Shown piece after piece: positions 31,213 through 40,462 of a stretch of 64,000 bases of DNA. Every line of letters starts with the position of its first letter. Within the stretch, counting starts at the first letter, position 1. A model generated the notes under the pieces. It did not search any database and was not told the DNA's origin. It saw only the letters and a program-made list of their open reading frames with translations. The DNA is from ZAX-1 sp046533095. GTDB lineage: Bacteria > Bacillota > Clostridia > Lachnospirales > Lachnospiraceae. The stretch spans positions 1 through 64,000 of the forward strand of contig JAJQRA010000018.1 of NCBI GenBank assembly GCA_046533095.1, given 5' to 3'. The position numbers were made by a program, and so were the translations under genes.

Positions 31213-34200
31213 ATGCGGCCACCAAGAATCACGACGGCAAAAGGATTATATGAGGAACGTTTTGAACATGACAACTGCGGGATTGGTGCAATTGTCAATA
31301 TCAAAGGTGTGAAAAATCATCAAACGGTAGAAAACGCCTTAAAAATTGTTGAAAATTTAAAGCATCGGGCAGGAAAAGATGCAGAGGGAAAGACTGGTGA
31401 CGGTGTTGGAATCCTGCTGCAAATTTCACATAATTTTTTTTCAAAAGCAATGCGAAAGCAGGGGATAGACCTTTTTGGGGAGCGTGACTATGGGATTGGC
31501 ATGTTTTTCTTCCCGCAAGACGAGTTAAAGCGAAACCAGGCCAAGAAGATGTTTGAAATCATCGTAAAAAAAGAAGGCATGGAGTTGCTTGGTTGGCGTA
31601 CCGTTCCGACAGACTCCACATCGCTAGGACATAAAGCGATAGACTGTATGCCATTCATCATGCAGGGGTTTGTAAGACGTCCGCCTGAAGTAGAAAAAGG
31701 GTTGGATTTTGACCGCCGCCTTTATGTTGTACGGCGCGTATTTGAACAAAGCAATGATGATACCTATGTCGTATCCTTGTCTAGTCGAACCATTGTCTAT
31801 AAAGGCATGTTTCTCGTAAACCAGCTGCGGCTGTTTTTTACGGATTTGCAGAACAGCAACTATGAATCAGCGATTGCCGTGGTGCATTCTAGGTTTAGCA
31901 CGAATACAAATCCAAGTTGGGAGCGTGCCCACCCAAACAGGTTTATCGTCCATAATGGAGAAATTAATACCATTCGGGGAAATGCAGATAAAATGCTTGC
32001 CAGGGAAGAATCAATGGAATCGGACTATTTAAAGGGGGAGCAGCATAAAGTCCTCCCGGTCGTCAATGCGGCTGGATCGGATTCGGCAATGCTTGACAAT
32101 ACGCTTGAATTCCTCGTGATGAGCGGTATGGATTTGCCGCTTGCCGTCATGATAACAATACCGGAACCGTGGGCAAACAATCGTTATATGAACCAGAACA
32201 AGAAGGATTTCTACCAATATTATGCTACCATGATGGAGCCTTGGGATGGACCTGCTTCGATCCTGTTTTGCGATGGCGATATGATCGGAGCAGTGCTTGA
32301 CCGCAATGGCCTTCGCCCTTCCCGCTATTATATTACCGACGATGATCAGCTCATTTTATCTTCTGAGGTTGGCGTGCTTCCAATCGACCCGACCAAAATC
32401 GTGCTAAAAGAACGGCTGCGTCCGGGGAAAATGCTACTTGTCGATACGGTAAGAGGCGAAGTGGTAGACGATGATGAATTAAAAGAATATTATTCCAAAA
32501 AGAAGCCTTATGGGGAATGGCTGGATCGCTATCTTGTAGAATTGAAAAATTTACCGATTCCAAATGAAAGCGTGGTTGAATATTCCAGCAAAGAGCGTGC
32601 CAGACGGCAAAAAGCATTTGGCTACACATATGAAACGCTAAAATCGGCAATTTTGCCGATGGCAAGGGATGGTGCGGAATCTACGGCGGCAATGGGGATT
32701 GATACGCCTTTGCCGGTGCTAAGCCGCGATCACCAGCCATTGTTTACTTATTTTAAACAGCTCTTTGCCCAAGTAACCAACCCGCCGATTGATTCCATCC
32801 GGGAGGAAGTCATAACCTCTACGGCCGTCTATATTGGAACAGATGGGAATCTGCTTGAGGAAACGGCAAAAAATTGCCATGTATTAAAGGTGAACAACCC
32901 CATCCTTACAAATACCGATATGCAGAAAATAAAAGCAATGAAGGTAGATGGCTTAAACGTACAAGTATTGCATATCACCTACTATAAAAATACGAGTTTG
33001 GAAAAAGCAATTGACCGTTTATTTGTGGAAGCGGACCGTGCGTTTCGCTATGGTGCAAATATTTTGGTTTTATCAGACCGCGGGATTGATGAAAACCATG
33101 TATGCATTCCATCCTTGCTTGCGGTGTCTGCGTTGCAGCAGCATTTAATCAAGACAAAGAAGCGAACTAGCGTTGCGATGATACTAGAGAGCGGAGAGCC
33201 AAGGGAAGTACATCATTTTGCAACCTTGCTAGGCTATGGGGCATGCGCCATCAACCCATACCTTGTGCAGGATTCTATCAAGCAATTGATCGAAGAGCGG
33301 ATGCTGTTTAAAGACTATTATGCTGCGGTAACGGACTACAATAATGCAGTGCTTCATGGAATTGTAAAAATAGCCTCCAAGATGGGGATTTCTACCATTC
33401 AGTCCTATCAAGGATCGAAAATTTTCGAGGCGATTGGCATTGATGCACAGGTGATTGATAAATATTTCACAGATACGGTCAGCCGTATCGGTGGCATTAC
33501 CTTAGTGGATATACAAAAAGATGTGGATGAACTCCATTCCACTGCCTATGACCCCTTAGGCCTTGAAACGGATTTGACGCTAGACAGCAAGGGACGGCAT
33601 AAAATGCGTAGTGGAGGGGAAGTGCACCTTTATAATCCAAAGACAATCCACCTATTGCAGCAGGCCACCAAACGTGGCGACTATAAACTGTTTAAAGAAT
33701 ATTCTGCCCTCATAAATACAGAGGGAAATATCATGAACCTGCGTGGGCTGATGGATTTTAACTACCCGAAAAATGGGGTTTCCATAGACGAAGTGGAAAG
33801 TGTAGCGTCTATTGTGACCAGATTTAAAACCGGCGCTATGTCCTACGGATCCATTTCTGAGGAGGCGCATGAAACATTAGCGATCGCGATGAACAGGCTG
33901 CATGGAAAGTCAAATTCCGGCGAGGGTGGTGAAAGCTTAGAACGCCTAAGCGATAACAATGAGAACAGTGGTGGGAAAAACCGCTGTTCGGCAATTAAAC
34001 AGGTAGCATCGGGACGTTTTGGCGTAACAAGCCACTATTTGGTCAGTGCAAAAGAAATCCAGATCAAGATGGCGCAAGGGGCAAAACCGGGCGAGGGCGG
34101 ACATCTGCCGGGTGGAAAGGTCTATCCGTGGATTGCCACGACAAGGCATTCCACACCGGGTGTAAGCTTGATTTCACCGCCGCCCCACCACGATATTTAT

Positions 34201-35766
34201 TCGATCGAAGATTTGGAACAATTAATCTATGATTTAAAAAATTCAAATCGGGATGCAAGGATTTCCGTAAAGCTTGTTTCAGAGGCGGGTGTAGGCACTG
34301 TCGCGGCCGGTGTGGCAAAGGCCGGCGCACAGGTCGTCCTCATTTCAGGCTACGACGGGGGCACGGGGGCCGCGCCAAGAAGTTCGATTCATAATGCAGG
34401 GCTTCCGTGGGAACTTGGTTTGGCTGAAACCCATCAGACTTTAATTATGAATGGGCTGCGCAGTAAAGTGCGTATAGAAACAGATGGAAAACTAATGACG
34501 GGACGAGATGTTGTGATTGCGGCATTGTTAGGCGCGGAGGAATTTGGATTTGCAACGGCGCCACTTGTAACAATGGGGTGCGTCATGATGCGCGTCTGCA
34601 ATTTAGACACTTGCCCGGTAGGCATTGCAACCCAGAATCCACAGTTACGTAGCCGATTTGCAGGAAAACCGGAGTATGTTATGAATTTCATGAATTTTGT
34701 GGCAGAAGAATTACGGGAATATATGGCAAAATTAGGCATCCGCACCATTGATGAGCTGGTTGGCAGAAGCGATTTAATCAAAGTGAGCGCTGAGCGGACA
34801 GAGCGGACAAGCAAAATTGATTTAGACCGTATTTTAAATAACCCCTATGCAATGCCGGGACAAAAAGTAATCTTTGACCCGAAACAAGTGTACGATTTTG
34901 AACTGGAGAAATCTGCAGATATTCGTATCCTGATGAAACAGTTAAAAAATGCGTTGGATAACAGGCAAAAGAGAAGCATCGATGTCGAAGTGAGCAATAT
35001 CAACCGTTCGTTTGGGACGATTTTTGGTTCGGAAATAACGAAAAAGTATCATGATACGTTAGAAGAAGACACGTTTCTTGTAAAATGCAAGGGAGCCGGC
35101 GGACAGAGTTTCGGGGCATTTATTCCAAAAGGGCTTACCCTTGAACTGGTCGGCGACAGCAACGACTATTTCGGCAAGGGGCTTTCCGGTGGGAAATTAA
35201 TCGTATATCCCCCAGCCGGTGTTTCATTTAAAAAAGAGGAAAATATTATCATCGGAAACGTGGCACTCTATGGTGCAACAAGTGGCAAGGCCTTTATAAA
35301 CGGCGTTGCAGGCGAACGGTTCTGCGTCCGTAATTCAGGTGCAAGAGCAGTGGTAGAGGGTGTTGGCGACCACGGCTGTGAATACATGACCGGAGGGCGT
35401 GTCGTCATCCTAGGCAAAACCGGCAAAAACTTTGCGGCAGGGATGAGTGGAGGCATTGTCTATGTGTTAGACGAGGAAAGCGACTTGTATACACGAGTAA
35501 ACAAAGAGATGGTATTTTCGGAAGAAATCAACTCAAAGTACGATGTACTGGAACTAAAAGAAATGATACAGGAACATGTAGCGTTGACCAATTCAGATAA
35601 AGGAAAAGCAGTGCTGGACGATTTTGAAATCTATTTGCCGAAATTCAAGAAAATCGTACCATTTGACTACAATCGTATGCTGATGACCATTGTACAGATG
35701 GAAGGCAGGGGACTGAGCTCAAAACAGGCACAGATTGAAGCATTTTACGCAAATATGAGGAAATGA
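31213..35766 (+). CDS. gltB: glutamate synthase large subunit
   Basis: This 1517-residue enzyme has all four expected domains: an N-terminal class II amidotransferase whose mature start is Cys22 (HDNCGIGAIV, after a short propeptide), a central linker domain, the FMN/Fe-S synthase domain (SGEGGES; PGEGGHLPGGKV; the [3Fe-4S] cysteines in RVCNLDTCPVG), and a C-terminal GXGXG beta-helix domain (GKGLSGGKL; GGRVVILG). It makes two glutamates from glutamine and 2-oxoglutarate. AGGAGGATTA precedes the ATG. The small subunit follows after 7 bp. Confidence 0.97.
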   Translation: MRPPRITTAKGLYEERFEHDNCGIGAIVNIKGVKNHQTVENALKIVENLKHRAGKDAEGKTGDGVGILLQISHNFFSKAMRKQGIDLFGERDYGIGMFFFPQDELKRNQAKKMFEIIVKKEGMELLGWRTVPTDSTSLGHKAIDCMPFIMQGFVRRPPEVEKGLDFDRRLYVVRRVFEQSNDDTYVVSLSSRTIVYKGMFLVNQLRLFFTDLQNSNYESAIAVVHSRFSTNTNPSWERAHPNRFIVHNGEINTIRGNADKMLAREESMESDYLKGEQHKVLPVVNAAGSDSAMLDNTLEFLVMSGMDLPLAVMITIPEPWANNRYMNQNKKDFYQYYATMMEPWDGPASILFCDGDMIGAVLDRNGLRPSRYYITDDDQLILSSEVGVLPIDPTKIVLKERLRPGKMLLVDTVRGEVVDDDELKEYYSKKKPYGEWLDRYLVELKNLPIPNESVVEYSSKERARRQKAFGYTYETLKSAILPMARDGAESTAAMGIDTPLPVLSRDHQPLFTYFKQLFAQVTNPPIDSIREEVITSTAVYIGTDGNLLEETAKNCHVLKVNNPILTNTDMQKIKAMKVDGLNVQVLHITYYKNTSLEKAIDRLFVEADRAFRYGANILVLSDRGIDENHVCIPSLLAVSALQQHLIKTKKRTSVAMILESGEPREVHHFATLLGYGACAINPYLVQDSIKQLIEERMLFKDYYAAVTDYNNAVLHGIVKIASKMGISTIQSYQGSKIFEAIGIDAQVIDKYFTDTVSRIGGITLVDIQKDVDELHSTAYDPLGLETDLTLDSKGRHKMRSGGEVHLYNPKTIHLLQQATKRGDYKLFKEYSALINTEGNIMNLRGLMDFNYPKNGVSIDEVESVASIVTRFKTGAMSYGSISEEAHETLAIAMNRLHGKSNSGEGGESLERLSDNNENSGGKNRCSAIKQVASGRFGVTSHYLVSAKEIQIKMAQGAKPGEGGHLPGGKVYPWIATTRHSTPGVSLISPPPHHDIYSIEDLEQLIYDLKNSNRDARISVKLVSEAGVGTVAAGVAKAGAQVVLISGYDGGTGAAPRSSIHNAGLPWELGLAETHQTLIMNGLRSKVRIETDGKLMTGRDVVIAALLGAEEFGFATAPLVTMGCVMMRVCNLDTCPVGIATQNPQLRSRFAGKPEYVMNFMNFVAEELREYMAKLGIRTIDELVGRSDLIKVSAERTERTSKIDLDRILNNPYAMPGQKVIFDPKQVYDFELEKSADIRILMKQLKNALDNRQKRSIDVEVSNINRSFGTIFGSEITKKYHDTLEEDTFLVKCKGAGGQSFGAFIPKGLTLELVGDSNDYFGKGLSGGKLIVYPPAGVSFKKEENIIIGNVALYGATSGKAFINGVAGERFCVRNSGARAVVEGVGDHGCEYMTGGRVVILGKTGKNFAAGMSGGIVYVLDEESDLYTRVNKEMVFSEEINSKYDVLELKEMIQEHVALTNSDKGKAVLDDFEIYLPKFKKIVPFDYNRMLMTIVQMEGRGLSSKQAQIEAFYANMRK

Positions 35767-35773
35767 GGTAAGT

Positions 35774-37267
35774 ATGGGAAAACCAACCGGATTTATGGAC
35801 TATGATAGACAAACCAGCAAGGCAATCGAGCCAAAGGAACGGATACAAAATTATAATGAATTCCATATTCCGCTTTCAAAGGAAAAACAGCAGTTGCAGG
35901 GTGCTCGCTGTATGGCATGTGGCGTACCATTTTGCCAGTCGGGTGTGGAGCTGATGGGCATGACGACAGGGTGCCCCTTGCACAATCTAATACCGGAGTG
36001 GAACGACCTTGTATATACGGGGAACTGGGAACAAGCCTATAGCAGGCTGAAAAAAACAAACAACTTTCCAGAATTTACCGGGCGTGTTTGCCCTGCTGTC
36101 TGTGAGGCGGCATGTACTTGTGGGCTGCATAATGATCCGGTTTGCGTGAAGGAAAATGAATATGGCATTATCGAATATGCCTATGAACAGGGCTATGCAA
36201 AAGCTGCACCGCCAAAAGTGCGGACCGGAAAGAAGATTGCCGTAGTAGGATCAGGGCCTTGTGGCCTTGCGGCGGCCGACCAATTAAATAAGCGGGGGCA
36301 TAGCGTAACCATATTTGAGCGCGAGGATCGCCCCGGTGGCCTGTTGATGTATGGGATTCCAAACATGAAACTGGAAAAACAGATTATAGAGCGGAAAATC
36401 AAAATTATGCAAGAAGAAGGAGTAGAAATCAGCACGGGTGTAAATGTTGGAAAAGATGGTAAGGCGGCGAAACTATTAAAGGAATATGACAGTATCATTT
36501 TAGCCTGTGGAGCTTCAAAGCCACGCGATATTAATGCAGGCGGAAGAGATGCCAAAAATATCTATTTTGCAGTCGATTTTTTAAAGGCAACGACAAAAAG
36601 TTTGCTGGATTCGAATTTAAAAGACAATGCATTTATCTCGGCAAAAGATAAAAAAGTGTTGATTATCGGCGGAGGGGATACCGGAAATGATTGTGTAGGC
36701 ACTTGCATCAGGCATGGGGCAAGTGGTATCCTACAGCTTGAAATGATGCCAAAACCGCCCAATACACGCGCAGAAGAAAACCCATGGCCGGAGTGGCCAA
36801 AAGTCCTTAAGACCGATTATGGGCAAGAGGAAGCGATTGCCCTTTTTGGAAAAGATCCAAGGGCTTATCAAACGACGGTAAAAGAATTTTTAAAAGACAA
36901 AAGCGGCAATGTAAATGGGGCAAAAATTGTAAAGCTTGCATTTGAAAAAAATGCAAAAACCGGACGTATGGAAATGAAAGAAGTTGAGGGGAGCGAATCT
37001 GTCGTGCACACGGATCTGGTCTTGATTGCGGCAGGGTTTACAGGTTGTGAAAAATATGTCACGGATGCCTTTGGCGTTTCCTTAAATGAACGGACAAATG
37101 CGGCAACAAAAGCCGGCGAATATCAGACAAGCGTAAAAAATGTATTTACCGCAGGAGATATGCACCGTGGACAGTCCCTTGTCGTATGGGCAATAAAGGA
37201 AGGCCGTGAAGCCGCAAGGGAAGTAGATGAAAAATTGATGGGGTATACGAATTTACGGGCGTATTAA
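35774..37267 (+). CDS. gltD: glutamate synthase small subunit (NADPH)
   Basis: The 497 residues carry the N-terminal cysteine-rich Fe-S region (CMACGVPFCQSG, then RVCPAVCEAACTCG), the FAD motif VVGSGPCGLAAADQL, and the NAD(P)H motif IIGGGDTGNDCVGT. A C-terminal VFTAGDMHRGQSLVVWAI completes FAD binding. It passes electrons from NADPH to the large subunit. The gene is translationally close to gltB and is followed by a dispersed repeat and a strong hairpin. Confidence 0.96.
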   Translation: MGKPTGFMDYDRQTSKAIEPKERIQNYNEFHIPLSKEKQQLQGARCMACGVPFCQSGVELMGMTTGCPLHNLIPEWNDLVYTGNWEQAYSRLKKTNNFPEFTGRVCPAVCEAACTCGLHNDPVCVKENEYGIIEYAYEQGYAKAAPPKVRTGKKIAVVGSGPCGLAAADQLNKRGHSVTIFEREDRPGGLLMYGIPNMKLEKQIIERKIKIMQEEGVEISTGVNVGKDGKAAKLLKEYDSIILACGASKPRDINAGGRDAKNIYFAVDFLKATTKSLLDSNLKDNAFISAKDKKVLIIGGGDTGNDCVGTCIRHGASGILQLEMMPKPPNTRAEENPWPEWPKVLKTDYGQEEAIALFGKDPRAYQTTVKEFLKDKSGNVNGAKIVKLAFEKNAKTGRMEMKEVEGSESVVHTDLVLIAAGFTGCEKYVTDAFGVSLNERTNAATKAGEYQTSVKNVFTAGDMHRGQSLVVWAIKEGREAAREVDEKLMGYTNLRAY

Positions 37268-37277
37268 ACAAATAGGA

Positions 37278-37401
37278 GAATAAAGAATCCTGCTCACAGG
37301 ATTCTTTGCCTGTGGCGGTTGCGTCAGCAACAATTTCCTTATACGCCGCAGTGCGATCCGCCCGGAAGTTTTTTGTATGATAGGAGCACTCTCCTATCAT
37401 A
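37278..37401 (-). repeat. dispersed structured repeat, copy B (inverted relative to copy A)
   Basis: The inverse complement aligns with 11271-11392 over its whole length: the TATGATAGG hairpin, CGGATCGCACTG, GGCGTATAAG, TTGTTGCTGACGCAACCGCC and GAATCCTG/CAGGATTC. Here it lies just after gltD, whereas copy A is a 5' leader. Position does not point to one function. Confidence 0.75.
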
Positions 37402-37405
37402 CAAA

Positions 37406-37447
37406 AAACAGCGAAAGAAGGATCAGCCGGTTCCTCTTTCGCTGTTT
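37406..37447. terminator. terminator-like hairpin after gltD
   Basis: AAACAGCGAAAGA pairs exactly with TCTTTCGCTGTTT, with GGATC/GGTTCC-type inner pairing; CTT follows. It resembles the stem of the unit B leader terminator in layout. Confidence 0.6.
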
Positions 37448-37464
37448 CTTCGTCGATAAATTTC

Positions 37465-37493
37465 TTGTAACAAAGGATTTTCCATGCTATAAT
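37465..37493 (+). promoter_or_regulatory. promoter of the citrate lyase cluster
   Basis: TTGTAA (37465-37470), 17 bp, TATAAT (37488-37493). The leader to citD is about 130 bp and contains a terminator. Confidence 0.65.
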
Positions 37494-37568
37494 TTGTATG
37501 TGTAAAAGGCAGGAAGGCATGATGGGAATATCGTAGTTTAAGAAAGAGATTGAACGAAAAATACATGG

Positions 37569-37605
37569 TTCAAAAATAAAGTGTTAAAGGCACTTTATTT
37601 TTGAA
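37569..37605 (+). terminator. leader terminator upstream of citD (attenuator candidate)
   Basis: TTCAAAAATAAAGTG (37569-37583) and its exact inverse complement (37591-37605) form a 15-bp stem with a 7-base loop. The T-rich 3' arm gives AAGTG/CACTT followed by ATTTTT. It lies between promoter and first gene, as in units A and B. Confidence 0.6.
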
Positions 37606-37627
37606 TATATGCAGAAAGAGGTGGATT

Positions 37628-37918
37628 GTGGAAATCATAAAAACTGCTGTGGCAGGTACCTTAGAATCAAGTGATATCATGGTAACATTGGAGCCGAATA
37701 CTTCCGGTATCGCCATTGAATTGACGAGTACTGTAGAAAAGCAATTTGGTGCGTTGATTAAAGATGTGATTATGGAAACCCTAAAAGAAATGGACATTGA
37801 AAATGCAAGGATTGTTGCCGTAGATAAGGGGGCGCTTGACTGTACGATTAAAGCGAGGGTAAAGACGGTCATTTGCCGTGCAACAGAGTCGGATTATGTA
37901 TTTAAGGGGGAATCGTAA
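37628..37918 (+). CDS. citD: citrate lyase acyl carrier (gamma) subunit
   Basis: This 96-residue protein starts at GTG (37628), behind AGAGGTGG. It carries the modified phosphoribosyl-dephospho-CoA group, probably on a serine in GTLESSDIM. The rest (VTLEPN, LIKDVI) matches CitD. It holds the acyl/citryl group while the alpha and beta subunits act. A longer open frame upstream includes the leader hairpin and is not used. Confidence 0.93.
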   Translation: MEIIKTAVAGTLESSDIMVTLEPNTSGIAIELTSTVEKQFGALIKDVIMETLKEMDIENARIVAVDKGALDCTIKARVKTVICRATESDYVFKGES

Positions 37919-37919
37919 A

Positions 37920-38816
37920 ATGAAGCATCTTAGGAGAAGTATGCTATATGTACCAGGCAATAATCCGGGAATGGTAAAGGATGCCGGAATATATGGCGCT
38001 GACTGCGTTATGTTTGATCTAGAAGATTCGGTTGCAATTTCGGAAAAAGATGCCGCAAGATTGCTTGTTTACGAAGCTTTGCGTGCGATTGAATATGCCA
38101 ACTCGCAAATCATGGTGCGTATCAACGATTTATCGACTGATTTAGGCAAGAAAGACCTAGAAGCAATCGTACCGCTAAAAAAGGCCGGTATTCGTCTTCC
38201 GAAAGCTGAAACTGCAAAGGATATTACGAATTGTTCCAACTTAATTGCCAAACTAGAAAAAGACAATGCCATTGCGCCGGGCTCCATAAAAATGATGGCA
38301 TCGATTGAAAGTGCAAAAGGTGTATTAAATGCGAAGGAAATTGCAGCTGCTGATCCTAGGCTGGTAGCGATTGCGATTGGCGCAGAAGATTATACCGCAG
38401 ATATAAAAACGAACCGATCGCGCGAAGGGACAGAGTTATTTTTTGCCAGAAGTATGATATTGCTTGCGGCCAGAAGTGCCGGAATTGATGCAATTGACAC
38501 CGTTTTTTCCGATATCAATGATGAAGAGGGGTTTAAAGAGGAGGTTCGCCTCATCAAGCAACTGGGATTTGACGGTAAAAGTATTGTAAATCCACGCCAA
38601 ATACGCCCGATACATGAAATCTATTCCCCAACCGACAAAGAAATCGAAAAAGCGCTGCAGATTATGGAGGCGTTTGAAGAAGCAAGGAGAAAAGGAAGTG
38701 GTGTGATTGCGCTAAACGGCAAGATGATTGATCGCCCTGTTGTTGCCCGTGCCCAACGTATTTTAGATTTAGCAGGTGAAATTAGACTGTTGGAAATAAG
38801 GGAAAGCAATGCGTAA
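37920..38816 (+). CDS. citE: citrate lyase beta subunit (citryl-ACP lyase)
   Basis: This 298-residue TIM-barrel lyase has RRSMLYVPGNNPGMV, the metal site FDLEDSVA, and ASIESAKGV and GAEDYTADI in the expected order. It cleaves citryl-ACP to acetyl-ACP and oxaloacetate. The ATG at 37920 follows AAGGGGGAA and lies one base after the citD stop. Its last codons are duplicated at the start of citF. Confidence 0.96.
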   Translation: MKHLRRSMLYVPGNNPGMVKDAGIYGADCVMFDLEDSVAISEKDAARLLVYEALRAIEYANSQIMVRINDLSTDLGKKDLEAIVPLKKAGIRLPKAETAKDITNCSNLIAKLEKDNAIAPGSIKMMASIESAKGVLNAKEIAAADPRLVAIAIGAEDYTADIKTNRSREGTELFFARSMILLAARSAGIDAIDTVFSDINDEEGFKEEVRLIKQLGFDGKSIVNPRQIRPIHEIYSPTDKEIEKALQIMEAFEEARRKGSGVIALNGKMIDRPVVARAQRILDLAGEIRLLEIRESNA

Positions 38817-38927
38817 TTTTAGGCAATTATTTCGTATCCTCGGTAAAATCTGGGAATGAGCAGCAAAAGCCCGCACATTATTTGTGAAATAAAAATAAAT
38901 AGGGAGGGAAAGCAATGCGTAATTTTA
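38800..38927 (+). repeat. 22-bp perfect repeat joining the citE end and citF start
   Basis: GGGAAAGCAATGCGTAATTT begins identical 22-bp segments at 38800 and 38906. The first spans the citE stop; the second carries the citF start codon. The first copy also contains ATGCGT without a long frame. Confidence 0.9.
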
Positions 38928-40450
38928 ACTATGAGTCAATCCCCGGAATTGATACACTGCATGCACTTCATGGTTTATATAATGATGCAAACGTGGAGAA
39001 AGATGATCTATTGCTGATGGAGAAGGAGAACAAAAACAGCAAGATTGTAGAGAGCATTGAAAAGGCGGTTGAATTGTCAGGTCTTTCGGACGGAATGACG
39101 ATTTCGTTTCATCATCATTTTAGGGACGGCGACTATATTGTAAATATGGTAATGGATACGTTAGCGAAGATGGGATTTAAAGGCCTTATCATAGCGGCAA
39201 GCTCTCTTAGTGCATGTCATGCACCTCTAGTGGAGCATATTAAAAATGGTGTGGTTGCCCGTATTGAAACAAGTGGGCTTCGTGGAGATTTGGCAGATGC
39301 CGTTTCGAATGGGCTTATGGACTTGCCTGTGGTTTTTAGAAGCCATGGTGGCAGGGCCTATGCCATTGAAACCAGACAGCTGCCGATTGACGTTGCATTT
39401 TTAGGCGCTCCCAGCAGCGATTATTTTGGAAATGCAAATGGATACTCAAGAGAGGGCGAGCATGATATTATGTGTGGTGCTATGGGCTATGCAAAAAGTG
39501 ATTCTATGTATGCCAAACATACGGTCGTCATCACAAATAACATCACACACTATCCGAATACACCGCTTGGAATTTCAGAATTAGGTGTTGACTATATTGT
39601 ACTCGTAGATGAAATTGGCGATCCAAAAGGGATTATGAAAGGTGCAACACGGTTTACAAAGGATCCAAAAGAGCTGCTGATTGCTGAAACTTGCGCCAAT
39701 GTAATCGAAAGCATGGGCCTTTTGAAAGATAATTTTTCGATGCAGATGGGCTCTGGCGGAGCGAGCCTTGCCGTTGCTCGTTTTATTCGAGAAAAGATGA
39801 TTGAAAAAAAGATTATTGCACGCTTTGCACTAGGTGGGATAACCGGGCAAATTGTTGAAATGTACGAAGAAGGATTAATACAGCGTATACTGGATGTACA
39901 AAGTTTTGACATTGCGGCCGCCACTTCCTTGCGGGATAATCGTTTCCATATACAAATATCTGCGTCCTACTATGCAAGCCCCGGTAATTTAAGCGCTGCG
40001 GTAAACCAATTAGATTTTGTTGTGTTAAGCGCACTAGAGGTTGATACCGATTTTAACGTCAATGTCTTGACCGGAAATGACGGCGTTATCCGAGGGGCAA
40101 TTGGTGGGCATCCGGATACGGCGGCGGGCGCGGCCGTGGCGATTGTCGTATTGCCGCTTACGCGTGGCAGAATTCCTTGTGTAGTCAATAAAGTAAACAC
40201 CGTAGTTACGCCCGGGAAAACGGTCGATATCATCGTGACCGACCAAGGTGTTGCAGTAAATCCAAGTAGGCCGGAACTGGCGGAAAGGATATCGAAAAAG
40301 GGGATTCCACTTACGACAATTGAGGCATTGCAGCAAAAAGCGCAGAGCATTGTCGGCAAGCCGCTTGCAATCGAATACACATCAAAAATTGTCGGGGTAG
40401 TGGCCTATCGAGACAATTCGGTTATTGATGTGGTGCGCCAAGTAAAGTGA
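38915..40450 (+). CDS. citF: citrate lyase alpha subunit (citrate CoA-transferase)
   Basis: The 511 residues match CitF: MTISFHHHFRDGDYIVN near residue 70, GGRAYAIETRQLPIDVAF, MQMGSGGASLAVA, and LSALEVDTDFNVNV toward the C-terminus. It exchanges acetyl for citrate on the acyl carrier protein. AGGGAGGG precedes the ATG. With citD and citE it makes the complete lyase; oxaloacetate can go on to PEP carboxykinase or malate. No citrate transporter is seen in the window. Confidence 0.96.
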   Translation: MRNFNYESIPGIDTLHALHGLYNDANVEKDDLLLMEKENKNSKIVESIEKAVELSGLSDGMTISFHHHFRDGDYIVNMVMDTLAKMGFKGLIIAASSLSACHAPLVEHIKNGVVARIETSGLRGDLADAVSNGLMDLPVVFRSHGGRAYAIETRQLPIDVAFLGAPSSDYFGNANGYSREGEHDIMCGAMGYAKSDSMYAKHTVVITNNITHYPNTPLGISELGVDYIVLVDEIGDPKGIMKGATRFTKDPKELLIAETCANVIESMGLLKDNFSMQMGSGGASLAVARFIREKMIEKKIIARFALGGITGQIVEMYEEGLIQRILDVQSFDIAAATSLRDNRFHIQISASYYASPGNLSAAVNQLDFVVLSALEVDTDFNVNVLTGNDGVIRGAIGGHPDTAAGAAVAIVVLPLTRGRIPCVVNKVNTVVTPGKTVDIIVTDQGVAVNPSRPELAERISKKGIPLTTIEALQQKAQSIVGKPLAIEYTSKIVGVVAYRDNSVIDVVRQVK

Positions 40451-40462
40451 GGTAAGCTAAAA

